This document shows, piece after piece, positions 8,714-18,025 of a stretch of 64,000 bases of DNA (positions are counted from its first letter, which is position 1; every line of letters begins with the position of its first letter). The translations under genes and the position numbers were made by a program. The notes below the pieces were generated by a model. The model was given only the letters and a program-made list of their open reading frames with translations, ran no database searches and had not been told where the DNA came from. Origin of the DNA: Epilithonimonas caeni DSM 17710 (lineage in GTDB: Bacteria > Bacteroidota > Bacteroidia > Flavobacteriales > Weeksellaceae); assembly GCF_000426465.1 (NCBI RefSeq), contig NZ_KE384527.1, positions 272,543 through 336,542 of the forward strand, in the 5' to 3' direction.

Positions 8714-11700
8714 TCATTTATTTGACTTATTTTTTAAAGAATCCGCTTTATTCTGCTCCACAGCTACAGAGTCTGTTTTTAACCTTTTCCGTCTTTTAAA
8801 CATATATTTGAAAGAATCGAAACTTTTACTATACACAACCCCAACACCATAACTCTGATTGTTAGCACCTGATGTTCCCAACCCCAAATTAGAAGGTTTG
8901 GAATAAGCTCGCAGTAGCCTGCTGCCGTTGTTATTTCGACTCCAGTCATACTCTATCGTTCCTTCGGCCGAAAGATAATTAGCATTCGTATTTTCTGTTC
9001 TGGTAATTGGAACTCCCAAGCCTGTCTTCAATTTGATTCTTGGAGACAATGCCAAACTAACATTGGTGTTGGCACGATCGGAAGTATTAGAACTCGGGTC
9101 ACCACTGATATAGTCCAGGTTGATCTGAAAAGCACTACTGATCGTGTTAAGGACAGAACCCAATTGTTTGAAAGCCATGCTATATCCTGTACTTACGGCA
9201 GCCTGGGAAACATTGATATTCAGTCCTCCTGAATTAACAACGTTGAAATTATTAAGGACAAGCACCGATCCAAACTGGATAATTCTCTCATCTTCGTTAC
9301 TAAGTTTAGTAGCCAAAGTTTCTCTTACCTGCGAAGAAACATCGGGCGCAGAAAGTCCAAATTCAATGTTCGGTTTGGTAAGAGTTTCTGTGATCTTGGT
9401 TGTCAAAACCACATTGATCGGCTGAGAAAGTGACATCCCGAGATACTCTCCCGCGTTGGTGACCGTCCTTGTATAATTTGCTGTAATATCTAGCTCTGGC
9501 GTCATCGGATTACCACTCCATTGGATATTACTGTTCCTTGCTATTTGGAATGTCCTGTTAAGAATTGCCTTGGAGACAAAGGTCCCATTATCCACTGTAT
9601 ATTTTCCATTCATGAAAATATTACCGCTTCTTTCCATCTTGAATTTCAAATTTCTGGCATCTCCCCTTACCGAAATATTACCAACATCGTCACCAACCAA
9701 AACATTCACCAGAGAACCTTTATCAATTGTTACATCAAAATCGATAAGCATATTGGCCCCAGAACGCTTTTTCTTCTCAACGGAGACCTTGCCCTCATCA
9801 TCTCGTTTCAAAAATCTTAAGATCTTGAATTCCTCGATGTTTGCTGTTGATGCACTGTTAAAAGTGAATGTGCTATTATTAAGAACCCGAAGTCCATCAT
9901 TGGGAGTTGAAATGGATAATCCCGAGACCGGCCCATAAACATAGACATCCCCTTTAGCAGTAACTCTTCCCCAGAAAAGGTCATTATCATCCTGGGTGGA
10001 ATTCAGCACCAGAAGATTATCAGCCTCCATGATCAATTCGACCGACATAGAAGAAAGTGTTTCGAAATAAATACCCCCGGAGATCCTTCCTTTAGAATTT
10101 TCCCGGCCATCTCTTATACCAATCCCGGAAAGCAGTGCCTGTCCTTTCGAAAGGTTAATCGTTGTATCATCAAATGAATAATCAACTCCGGTGAACATCA
10201 GCTTCAATCCAAAGCCTTTCAAGGCAATATCACCACTGTAATCTATATCGTTGGTAGGTCCTGATATTCTAAGGTCACCAGATGCTTTACCTCGGAAATT
10301 TCCAAAGATCTCTTTTACGAATTGCTGGGCAAATCCAAGATCGAACTCATTCATTTTGGCATTCATATCAAGAACTGGTGAAGAATGATTGTTATCGATC
10401 GTTCCTTTAACGTCCAATGTATTCTGGCCCAAAAGACCGGAAGATAATGCCTGGATGCTCACATCAAAGACATTGGGCTTTTCGCTTTTGGTGATTCTTG
10501 TTTCCAGGTCCCCCATTTTATTGCCATTCATGAAAATATCATTCACATCCAGGTCAACCAAAGGCTCCAGATTATTCCCTGATTTTTTCAACTGAATAGT
10601 TCCGTTTGCTGTTCCTTTGATATCCATGGCATTCTTATCCTTCCCGAAAGCCAGTAGTTTTGATATATCAAGATTTTTGATCTCTGCATCGGCTGTAAAA
10701 TCTTTTCCAGATCTGAAGTCTGCATTTTTTATCAACAGAGCGCTTTCATCAGAATAGATCCTTAGATTCTCTATTATAAAATCCTTCTCTTTTTTTCTAT
10801 AGGTAATCGAATGATTGAGCTCGGGACTTGTGTCAACTGTCCATGCCACATCATTGAATTTGACTGTCGTAGGCTCAAATCGTAAAACATAATCTCCAAC
10901 AGCATTGGTTGTTTGATTGATATTGACGGCATATTCCTTCATCTGTTTTTCCGTCTCATCTTCTGGACTTCCCAACTTGAAAACCGTCCCAATATGTAAG
11001 ACCTGTGTGTTTTCATTATTAGCAGACAGCTTCACATCTTGAAGAACATTATTTCCATACTGACCTCTTTTCACACTTGCAAGCAATTGTTGTTGCATGT
11101 TAGCGGTATTAACCCTCAAACTTAGACTATCGACTATTACACTATCTCTTACTTTATTCAGATCAGGTTGATAAGTCGCATCGGTTTCTGCCAAAAATTT
11201 TTCAGCTTCGCTCAGTTCTTTTTTACTGGTCATTATATATTTGATTCGAGCAGCATCTGCATTTAGAATCAAGTCATTGGTAGCACCGACATAATTTCCA
11301 GCGACTTTTGCACCCTCCGGCAATTCCAGATCTGGAACAAAGAATGAGACCAGGCCTTGTTTCACATCAAAATCGAAATCGAAATTCTGTCCATTGTAAG
11401 TTTTCTTCGGAGGATTACCAACCAAAATTTTATTGACACTGTTCATTACCATATTCCCGATATCTTCCAAATCGAACTTACCAGAAATCCTTCCTGTAAC
11501 CGCGCCCGGCGCATCTACGGAAACAATCCTATTCCCATTTTCAAAAAAAGCTTTGATATTAGAATCAGGAATGTGTAATTTTTGAGAAGAAGAATTAAGC
11601 GTTAATTCTTTGATATTGGTATCAAGATTTAGGTCATTCAGATCCGTCATAGAGACTTTCCCAATAAGATGTCCGCTAACAGAATTGGTATCACCAGCCG

Positions 11701-13363
11701 AAATTCCGAAATATTTCAGATTGACATACTGAATATTAGCATCAAAGTCAGCAAACAATCTTTTGGTGCTGAAGTCCACAATTCCTTTGAAATTTCCTTT
11801 TACATTCGCGTCATTGGCATCAACGTTTCCTGTGAATCTTCTTTTGTTCAGAACACCATCAATAGCAATATTATTAAGGCTTTTGCCCATCAGATCTATA
11901 TGATTAACATTCGAAGTGGTTTTCACATACATCGTGTTCACATCAAAACCTTCCCCTTGCACATTGAATTTCCCAGAGATCAATCCAACTTGTTTGTTTT
12001 TGGTCAAAGCAGTTACATTCAAATCCTTTACATCGACATAACCTCTGTATTTTGGACGTTTTGTGCTGTAATCCACAAGATTGAAATCTTTCATTTTCGC
12101 CTGTCCAATCCCAGTAATGATGTTTCCGGTAGCGAAGATCTGTTTTGGATTCACTTTTACAGAACCCTTATATTTTAATCTTCCAAAATCATCCGCTATA
12201 TTTCCCAACTTCGAAGAGATAAATTTCGGAAGCGAGGCCTTCAGACCTTTGTATGTAAAATCGGCAGAAACATCTTTACTTTCAATGAAAAACTTCTTGT
12301 CCAAAACACTGGAGATGGTCATCTTTTTAGTGTTCAGATTGATTTCCTGCGAACGGATCAGAAAATTATTCAAAGTAAATCCGTTCAAAGGTCCTGTCAT
12401 CGTTCCGGAGATATTGATTGGCGTATAGTTATCCCAGTCCGGTACGAAATAGCTCAGATCATAACCACTGATCTGACTTCCCGGAACCATTTTCAAATCC
12501 CAATTGACTTTATTTCCAAAATCAGCAAATTTAGTTTTTGGGTCAAGATTCAAGATAGCTTCTCCTTGCAGCAAAGAATGGTCTGTATTGAAGGTCAGAT
12601 TCCCTAATTTCAAATGTTTTTTTGTGAGTTCAAAATTTGTAGAAAAAGTATCGACGATATGCTCCTTCCCATATCTTTTTGTTATGAAATTAAAATTCCT
12701 GATATCTGCAAAGACATCAGGCCCCACAACTTTCAAAGAGGTCACATTCAGGTTTACATTTCTTGCATCCAGCCATCTGCCAGCTTCTCCCGGGCTGTTT
12801 TCGTTAACGATACTTGCAATTCCGTTGATAATATCGAACTTCATTCCCATCTGGAAAGGCTTCTTCTTCGGGTCACGTGGTTTTCCGTCATCGAAATTGT
12901 CTACGTACCTTATAAAATTACTGATACTGTCACCTTTGTAAGTAATCACCCTCACAACCGGATCGATGATCGTCGCCTGGTTGAATTTGATATCTCTCGT
13001 ATTGAATGCCAATGCAAACCAATCAGATTTTACTCTTAGTTCTTTTGCCTTGACAAATTCGTAATTTTTGTAGTCTTTTAATTTAAGTCCCTTAATTGTA
13101 ACATCGCCCAGAAAATTAACGTCTATATCTTCTACGGACATTCCCATTTTAAGGTCTTTATTCAGAAAATCGATAGCTTGATCGGCGATATAGCGTTTGG
13201 TAATGGGAAGATTAATTATAATCAGAATCAAAGCAACCAATGCAATGAGGCTATATGAAACGGTGCTCAGAACGGTTAGGAAAAGCGGACGTTTCTTTTT
13301 GCTGACAGGCTTGTCAATATCGGGTTCTTCGTTATTTGTATTTTTATTTTCTAACTTTGCCAT
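8714..13363 (-). CDS. tamB: Translocation/assembly module TamB (DUF490) family
   Basis: 1549 residues, the longest gene here. One N-terminal membrane anchor (about 26-50) is followed by an AsmA-like segment and a very long repetitive beta-strand region rich in GxxDxxG-type turns. The C-terminal DUF490 region (about 1070-1480) has the phrase VRGDARNLKFKMERSGNIFMNG. TamB proteins form a hydrophobic groove across the periplasm and help move phospholipids and some outer-membrane proteins. The TamA partner is not in the window. The start codon is separated from tsaD, on the other strand, by 5 bp, so its promoter must lie inside tsaD. No clear box was found there. Confidence 0.92.
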   Translation of the reverse strand: MAKLENKNTNNEEPDIDKPVSKKKRPLFLTVLSTVSYSLIALVALILIIINLPITKRYIADQAIDFLNKDLKMGMSVEDIDVNFLGDVTIKGLKLKDYKNYEFVKAKELRVKSDWFALAFNTRDIKFNQATIIDPVVRVITYKGDSISNFIRYVDNFDDGKPRDPKKKPFQMGMKFDIINGIASIVNENSPGEAGRWLDARNVNLNVTSLKVVGPDVFADIRNFNFITKRYGKEHIVDTFSTNFELTKKHLKLGNLTFNTDHSLLQGEAILNLDPKTKFADFGNKVNWDLKMVPGSQISGYDLSYFVPDWDNYTPINISGTMTGPLNGFTLNNFLIRSQEINLNTKKMTISSVLDKKFFIESKDVSADFTYKGLKASLPKFISSKLGNIADDFGRLKYKGSVKVNPKQIFATGNIITGIGQAKMKDFNLVDYSTKRPKYRGYVDVKDLNVTALTKNKQVGLISGKFNVQGEGFDVNTMYVKTTSNVNHIDLMGKSLNNIAIDGVLNKRRFTGNVDANDANVKGNFKGIVDFSTKRLFADFDANIQYVNLKYFGISAGDTNSVSGHLIGKVSMTDLNDLNLDTNIKELTLNSSSQKLHIPDSNIKAFFENGNRIVSVDAPGAVTGRISGKFDLEDIGNMVMNSVNKILVGNPPKKTYNGQNFDFDFDVKQGLVSFFVPDLELPEGAKVAGNYVGATNDLILNADAARIKYIMTSKKELSEAEKFLAETDATYQPDLNKVRDSVIVDSLSLRVNTANMQQQLLASVKRGQYGNNVLQDVKLSANNENTQVLHIGTVFKLGSPEDETEKQMKEYAVNINQTTNAVGDYVLRFEPTTVKFNDVAWTVDTSPELNHSITYRKKEKDFIIENLRIYSDESALLIKNADFRSGKDFTADAEIKNLDISKLLAFGKDKNAMDIKGTANGTIQLKKSGNNLEPLVDLDVNDIFMNGNKMGDLETRITKSEKPNVFDVSIQALSSGLLGQNTLDVKGTIDNNHSSPVLDMNAKMNEFDLGFAQQFVKEIFGNFRGKASGDLRISGPTNDIDYSGDIALKGFGLKLMFTGVDYSFDDTTINLSKGQALLSGIGIRDGRENSKGRISGGIYFETLSSMSVELIMEADNLLVLNSTQDDNDLFWGRVTAKGDVYVYGPVSGLSISTPNDGLRVLNNSTFTFNSASTANIEEFKILRFLKRDDEGKVSVEKKKRSGANMLIDFDVTIDKGSLVNVLVGDDVGNISVRGDARNLKFKMERSGNIFMNGKYTVDNGTFVSKAILNRTFQIARNSNIQWSGNPMTPELDITANYTRTVTNAGEYLGMSLSQPINVVLTTKITETLTKPNIEFGLSAPDVSSQVRETLATKLSNEDERIIQFGSVLVLNNFNVVNSGGLNINVSQAAVSTGYSMAFKQLGSVLNTISSAFQINLDYISGDPSSNTSDRANTNVSLALSPRIKLKTGLGVPITRTENTNANYLSAEGTIEYDWSRNNNGSRLLRAYSKPSNLGLGTSGANNQSYGVGVVYSKSFDSFKYMFKRRKRLKTDSVAVEQNKADSLKNKSNK
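13352..13359 (+). promoter_or_regulatory. Promoter -7 box of tsaD inside the tamB coding start
   Basis: TAACTTTG, a full TAnnTTTG match, lies within tamB codons 2-4 read on the other strand. It ends 9 bp before the tsaD ATG, predicting a leader of about 5 nt. Confidence 0.55.
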
Positions 13364-13368
13364 CTATT

Positions 13369-14385
13369 ATGAGTGCATCAATTATTTTAGGTATCGAGTC
13401 TTCTTGTGACGACACTTCTGCAGCCATCATCAGCGGTAGCAAAATCCTTTCCAATATCGCTGCAAATCAGGAAATACATAACGAGTATGGTGGTGTTGTT
13501 CCGGAATTGGCTTCCCGAGCGCACCAGCAAAACATTATCCCTGTCGTAGAAAAAGCATTCTCAAAAGCAAATATACAACAAAATGACATTTGTGCGATTG
13601 GCTTCACACGAGGTCCCGGACTTTTGGGTTCTTTGCTCGTAGGAACCTCTTTTGCAAAATCCCTGGCAATGAGTTTGGATGTCCCTTTGATAGAGGTCAA
13701 CCATTTGCAGGCTCACATTTTGGCACATTTTATAGATGATGCCAATCCTATGCCGCCCAAGTTTCCTTTTTTATGTCTAACAGTTTCCGGTGGCCATACG
13801 ATGATCGTTTTGGTGAAGGATCATTTCGATATGGAGATCATCGGAAAAACCATCGACGATGCCGCAGGTGAAGCTTTTGACAAGATAGGAAAAATCTTTG
13901 ACCTCGATTATCCTGCCGGACCAATTGTGGATAGATTAGCCAAAGAAGGAAATCCAGATGCTTACAAATTCAATAAACCGAAAATGGAAGGTTATGATTA
14001 TTCTTTCAGTGGGATTAAAACTTCGGTTTTATATTTTATTCAGAAAGAAGTGAGAAAAAATCCTGATTTCATTAAGGATAATCTGAATGACCTTTGTGCA
14101 TCGGTCCAGAAATCAATCATCGAAATCCTGATGGATAAACTGGAAAAAGCAGCGAAAGAACTTAACATCAATGATATTGCGATTGCAGGAGGCGTTTCTG
14201 CAAATTCTGGCTTAAGGAAATATATGGAAGACAATCGTGAAAAACTTGGTTGGAACATCTTCATCCCAAAATTCGAATACACAACAGACAACGCCGCAAT
14301 GATCGCCATGGTCGCCAAACTGAAATATGAACGTGGCGAGTTTACGGATATCAGAACGACTGCTACTGCGAAGTATGATTTGTAA
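13369..14385 (+). CDS. tsaD: tRNA N6-adenosine threonylcarbamoyltransferase TsaD
   Basis: 338 residues from ATG 13369 (MSASIILGIESSCDD); an in-frame upstream start inside tamB is rejected because homologues begin here. The enzyme transfers threonylcarbamoyl to A37 of ANN-decoding tRNAs with TsaB and TsaE. The ASKHA fold is visible. The metal-binding HxxxH is H112-x3-H116 (in NHLQAH), with the family block ESSCDDTSAAI at the N terminus and GGVSANSGLR near the C terminus. Length is normal. It is divergent from tamB. Confidence 0.97.
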   Translation: MSASIILGIESSCDDTSAAIISGSKILSNIAANQEIHNEYGGVVPELASRAHQQNIIPVVEKAFSKANIQQNDICAIGFTRGPGLLGSLLVGTSFAKSLAMSLDVPLIEVNHLQAHILAHFIDDANPMPPKFPFLCLTVSGGHTMIVLVKDHFDMEIIGKTIDDAAGEAFDKIGKIFDLDYPAGPIVDRLAKEGNPDAYKFNKPKMEGYDYSFSGIKTSVLYFIQKEVRKNPDFIKDNLNDLCASVQKSIIEILMDKLEKAAKELNINDIAIAGGVSANSGLRKYMEDNREKLGWNIFIPKFEYTTDNAAMIAMVAKLKYERGEFTDIRTTATAKYDL

Positions 14386-14412
14386 TTATTAGATTTTATT
14401 TGAAAATGAATT

Positions 14413-14499
14413 ATGAAAAGAATATTTATTTTAATATTAATACTTCAATTTTTCAATTCCCACGCTAGCGCGAGCATCTTGCTCGTGAACAAAATATGA
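14413..14499 (+). pseudogene. Truncated secretory-leader reading frame interrupted by a palindromic repeat
   Basis: A 28-codon frame starting MKRIFILILILQFFNSHA looks like a lipoprotein or export signal, then runs straight into the repeat at 14460 and stops. It may be the stub of an exported-protein gene cut by the repeat, or chance. No continuation was seen downstream. Confidence 0.25.
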
Positions 14500-14527
14500 G
14501 CGAGACGCTAGCATTAGAACGAGACAT
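14460..14527. repeat. Palindromic intergenic repeat
   Basis: Outer arms GCTAGCG and CGCTAGC enclose an inner hairpin CGAGCA-tct-TGCTCG. Much more GC-rich than its surroundings. It resembles REP-type elements in form; only this copy was seen in the window. Confidence 0.6.
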
Positions 14528-14547
14528 TCAAAGTCAAAATACAATCT

Positions 14548-14964
14548 ATGAAACTACTATTAGAAGAAAAACAACTCGGAACACGATCTAAAAAGAATTC
14601 AAAATATTACTGGATTTTAGAAACGATCACAGGAAAAAATGAGGCCTCCGAAGATTCTGAAGATTTTGGTTTGATAAGTTCAGAAACTGGTTTTATCCAA
14701 AACATCAAAGAAGAAATCCTGGAAACAATCAATTCTGAAAATGTTTTCAGTTTTCCTTACGAGCCAAAAGAAGGCGACTTTTTATCTATCAAAAACAACT
14801 TGAGAAAAAACGAATATCTGAATTTGATTTTCCTGAACAACACTTGGATCGAGGAAGTCTATATGTGTTCTTACCGAGAATGTGATACCGATATCTACAC
14901 CACTTTGAAAACCGGCGTTGCTTTCATCAGTGAGAATGAAATTGCGTTTCAAAACATCAAATAA
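14548..14964 (+). CDS. Hypothetical protein, 138 residues
   Basis: Soluble, acidic protein with no signal peptide or membrane segment. It begins MKLLLEEKQLGTRSKKNSKY and contains a small cysteine-bearing block (MCSYRECDTDIYTT) near residues 110-123. No family was recognised. Codon use looks like that of its neighbours. It ends 74 bp before the DUF808 gene, which has its own promoter. Confidence 0.6.
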   Translation: MKLLLEEKQLGTRSKKNSKYYWILETITGKNEASEDSEDFGLISSETGFIQNIKEEILETINSENVFSFPYEPKEGDFLSIKNNLRKNEYLNLIFLNNTWIEEVYMCSYRECDTDIYTTLKTGVAFISENEIAFQNIK

Positions 14965-14991
14965 AAATAATCCACCAGTTAACTTTAAGCA

Positions 14992-15021
14992 TTGAATTTT
15001 AAAGTTTAAAACTTATTTTTG
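14992..15021 (+). promoter_or_regulatory. Complete promoter of the DUF808 gene
   Basis: TTG (14992-14994), a 19-bp spacer and TATTTTTG (15014-15021) fit the Bacteroidota consensus in full. The predicted leader is about 13 nt. Confidence 0.7.
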
Positions 15022-15038
15022 CATCAAAATAAAAAGTT

Positions 15039-15917
15039 ATGGCTTCAGGATTCTTCGCAATCTTAGATGATATCGGCGCATTGATGGACGACATCGCAGT
15101 GACCAGCAAACTCGCAACGAAAAAAACGGCCGGAATCCTCGGCGACGACCTTGCCGTAAACGCAGAAAAAGCAACCGGATTCCTGTCTTCCCGCGAGATC
15201 CCCGTGCTTTGGGCCATTACCAAAGGTTCTTTTATCAATAAGCTCATTATCCTTCCGATCGTCTTTCTCCTAAATTTTTTCTTCCCTGCCGCCATCAAAG
15301 TTATCTTGGTTCTTGGGGGAATTTATCTGGCTTATGAAGGTGTAGAAAAAATCATCGAGTTCTTTTTTCACCGCAACAAAAAAGGTCACGAAGTTGTAGA
15401 GGAAAGTGTCTTACCAGAAGATGATGCCAATTCTGAAAAATCAAAAATAAGCTCTGCGATCAAAACCGATTTTATCCTCTCATTGGAAATTGTCATCATT
15501 GCTCTAGGAACAGTTATCGAAAAAGAACATCCACTTTTGACACAGATCATTGTGGTTTCATTGGTTGCAATTGTCGCAACTATTGGGGTTTACGGAATTG
15601 TAGCGCTGATCGTAAGAATGGATGATGCCGGATTCTTCCTGATGAAAAAATCGGGAAACAAAGGTTTTCTTTCTGGTCTTGGGCAAGTTTTGATCAAGGC
15701 TTTACCAATCGTTATCAAAATTCTCGGCGTTGTGGGAACAATAGCTTTGTTGTTGGTTTCTGGTGAGATTTTCCTTCATAATATTGACTATATCCATCAC
15801 TTACTTCCAGAAAATGTTCTTTCAAAATTCGGATTGGGAATTGTGTTTGGATTGGTGGCTGTTTTATTGGCGACTGTTGGAAAGAAATTTATTGCTTTGA
15901 TCAAGCCCACTAAATAA
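15039..15917 (+). CDS. DUF808 (YedI-like) inner-membrane protein
   Basis: 292 residues with the conserved N terminus MASGFFAILDDIGALMDDIA of the DUF808 family, including KKTAGILGDDLAVNAEKATGF nearby. About five or six hydrophobic segments follow (near 65-110, 145-200 and 215-285). E. coli YedI belongs to this family; its function is unknown. It lies 27 bp upstream of rsmE and could be co-transcribed with it. Confidence 0.88.
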   Translation: MASGFFAILDDIGALMDDIAVTSKLATKKTAGILGDDLAVNAEKATGFLSSREIPVLWAITKGSFINKLIILPIVFLLNFFFPAAIKVILVLGGIYLAYEGVEKIIEFFFHRNKKGHEVVEESVLPEDDANSEKSKISSAIKTDFILSLEIVIIALGTVIEKEHPLLTQIIVVSLVAIVATIGVYGIVALIVRMDDAGFFLMKKSGNKGFLSGLGQVLIKALPIVIKILGVVGTIALLLVSGEIFLHNIDYIHHLLPENVLSKFGLGIVFGLVAVLLATVGKKFIALIKPTK

Positions 15918-15944
15918 TTATAATTCAACCACAAAAGTTTAACT

Positions 15945-16676
15945 ATGAAACTTTTCTTTGGACAGATTTTTCCGGAAATATTGATCGATTCTGATGAACA
16001 ACAACATATCACAAAAGTTCTCAGAATGCGCGAAGGTGAAGAAATTTTCGTAACCGACGGCCATGGAAACCTTGCCAAAGGAACTTTAATTTTCGAAGGA
16101 AAAAAAGTAACACTCAACGTTTCTGAAATTAAAGAAAATCTTCCCAATTTTTCTCCGAAACTTCATATCGCAATAGCTCCTACTAAAAACATCGACAGAA
16201 TCGAATTCTTTGTAGAAAAAGCGGTCGAAATGGGCATTTCGGAAATCAGTTTTATACTGACAGAAAAAACCGAGCGCAAAAATATCAGCATCGAAAAATT
16301 GAGGAAACAGGTCATTTCAGCTTCGAAGCAAAGCCACAGATTTCATTTCCCAAAAGTCAATGATTTGACCAAGTTTTCTGATTTCATGAAAAATCTGGAT
16401 TTTGAAAATACTTTCGTTGCGCATTGCAATGAAAATCTGGAAAGGATTAATTTAAATACGCTTCGAGAACCTCAGCGTGACAATGCAATCAACCAGCAAC
16501 CAACAACCAGCAACACAATCACTTTTCTAATTGGTCCCGAAGGTGATTTCTCAGATAAGGAAATTCAATTGTTGGCAGAAAGAGGAATCAAAGCAGTTTC
16601 TCTGGGAAATCAAAGATTACGGACAGAAACCGCCGGAATTTTCGTGGCTGCCTGGAATTACGATAAGATGTTCTGA
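15945..16676 (+). CDS. rsmE: 16S rRNA (uracil-1498-N3)-methyltransferase RsmE
   Basis: 243 residues. SPOUT-class methylase that modifies U1498 of 16S rRNA. The N-terminal PUA-like part begins MKLFFGQIFPEI. The SAM-binding knot is seen as LIGPEGDFSDKE and LGNQRLRTETAG near the C terminus. Residues 173-190 are encoded by two dispersed-repeat sequences inserted in frame (16461-16483 and 16487-16517), just before the knot. The insertion keeps both catalytic motifs intact, so the enzyme is probably still active. Confidence 0.94.
   Translation: MKLFFGQIFPEILIDSDEQQHITKVLRMREGEEIFVTDGHGNLAKGTLIFEGKKVTLNVSEIKENLPNFSPKLHIAIAPTKNIDRIEFFVEKAVEMGISEISFILTEKTERKNISIEKLRKQVISASKQSHRFHFPKVNDLTKFSDFMKNLDFENTFVAHCNENLERINLNTLREPQRDNAINQQPTTSNTITFLIGPEGDFSDKEIQLLAERGIKAVSLGNQRLRTETAGIFVAAWNYDKMF
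16461..16517 (+). repeat. Dispersed repeats inside the rsmE coding region
   Basis: 16461-16483 matches the CTTCGAGAACCTCAG-TGACA repeat found between genes at 20841, 59187 and 60050. 16487-16517 is a CAACCAGCAACCAACAAC-type run related to the one upstream of hemL at 45376. Both are read through in frame. Confidence 0.7.
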
Positions 16677-16729
16677 TTTTTTGATTATCGCAAGACACAA
16701 AAATTTTATTTCAAATAATCCTTAATTTT

Positions 16730-16756
16730 AAGTCGCAAAATTCCTTTGCGGCTTTA
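16730..16756 (+). terminator. Intrinsic terminator after rsmE
   Basis: A 10-bp stem with one T-G pair (16730-16739 with 16745-16754, loop ATTCC) followed by a T-rich run. Confidence 0.6.
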
Positions 16757-16806
16757 TTTTTATACTAACATCCAAAAAAATTGCGCCTTTGCCATTATTG
16801 ATCAAT

Positions 16807-17928
16807 ATGAAACCAGCCAATCCAAGCATTTGGGAAACCGAAACTTTTTACAGAAAACGTGACATTACAATCATTGGTTCGGGATTTACCGGACTTTGGA
16901 CTGCGATTTCGATCAAGGAAAAACTTCCTGAAAAATCGGTATTAATTATCGAACGAAATTCTGTTCCAACGGGAGCTTCGACAAGAAATGCCGGTTTTGC
17001 CTGCTTCGGAAGTTTGACAGAAATTATTTCCGATTCCAAAAAAATGAACTGGGAAAAAACACTGGATTTGGTGAAAATGCGATTTGAAGGTTTGCAGAAA
17101 ATTCAAAGCTATTTTTCAAATGATGAAGTTGATTTTGAACTTTGTGGCGGTTATGAAATTTTGAATGATGAATCAGCTTTGGAGAAACTGAGTGAAGTCA
17201 ATGAAAAATTAGCTCCGATCACAAAAACCGAAAATACTTTCAGAATCACGAATGAAAAAATTGAAGAATTTGGATTAGGGAAATCAGAATTTTTGGTTGA
17301 GAATCTTTGTGAAGGAAGCTTACATTCCGGAAAATTATTGAACAAGCTTTTAGAAAAATGCCACGAACTGAAAATTGAATTTCTATTCGGAACAGAAGTC
17401 GAATCCGTTTCAGAAACTGATAATGAAATCGAAATTAAAATCGATGACAATCTTATTCTGAAATCTCATAAAGTCATTTATTGTACAAATGCCTTCAGTT
17501 CAAAATTCCTGAAATCGGAAGAAATTATTCCGGCGAGAGGGCAAATCATCCTGACAGAACCTATTGAAAACCTTAAACTCAAAGGAACATTTCATTACGA
17601 CGAAGGTTTTTATTATTTCAGAAATCTCGGAAACAGAATTCTACTTGGAGGCGCAAGAAATCAGGATTTTGAAACTGAAAAAACAACCGATTTTGAGACA
17701 ACGGATTTTCTGCAAAATCATCTTGAGGAATTTCTAAAAGAAGTGATTCTTCCGAATCAGGATTTCAAAATCGCAATGCGCTGGTCCGGAATTATGGCAA
17801 TGGGAACGGAAAAAACACCAATTGTAAAACAAATCTCTGAAAGACAATTCTGCGCTATAAGGCTTTCCGGAATGGGTGTTGCGCTGGCTCCGAAGATTGG
17901 GGAAATGGTTTGTGAGTTGGTTTCTTGA
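16807..17928 (+). CDS. FAD-dependent amino-acid-oxidase-type oxidoreductase (DAO family)
   Basis: 373 residues from ATG 16807; an upstream TTG at 16789 is less likely. The N-terminal dinucleotide fold IIGSGFTGLWTA is followed by ERNSVPTGASTRNAGFACFG, the GlpO/DAO pattern that precedes the flavin. The C terminus has RWSGIMAMGTEKTPIV and RLSGMGVALAPKIG, the second FAD contact. Soluble. It resembles glycine/D-amino acid oxidases; the substrate is not predictable. It stands alone between repeats. Confidence 0.85.
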   Translation: MKPANPSIWETETFYRKRDITIIGSGFTGLWTAISIKEKLPEKSVLIIERNSVPTGASTRNAGFACFGSLTEIISDSKKMNWEKTLDLVKMRFEGLQKIQSYFSNDEVDFELCGGYEILNDESALEKLSEVNEKLAPITKTENTFRITNEKIEEFGLGKSEFLVENLCEGSLHSGKLLNKLLEKCHELKIEFLFGTEVESVSETDNEIEIKIDDNLILKSHKVIYCTNAFSSKFLKSEEIIPARGQIILTEPIENLKLKGTFHYDEGFYYFRNLGNRILLGGARNQDFETEKTTDFETTDFLQNHLEEFLKEVILPNQDFKIAMRWSGIMAMGTEKTPIVKQISERQFCAIRLSGMGVALAPKIGEMVCELVS

Positions 17929-17934
17929 TTTTTT

Positions 17935-18008
17935 AACGCAAAGTCCACAAAGGTTTTCACCAATATTGAAAATATTTTAAGTTCGCAAAGACGTAAAACT
18001 CAGCAAAG
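17935..18008. repeat. Dispersed A/T-rich repeat of the GCAAAG type
   Basis: Contains AACGCAAAGTCCACAAAGG and a later GTTCGCAAAGACG, related to the elements at 18759 and 61831. It lies between convergent genes. Confidence 0.5.
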
Positions 18009-18025
18009 TAATACAACTACTTAGA

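Noticed and set aside
11669-12178. 169-codon plus-strand frame inside tamB
   Set aside because: Antisense to tamB, whose long frame and DUF490 motifs are clear; the product has no signal, domain or start context.
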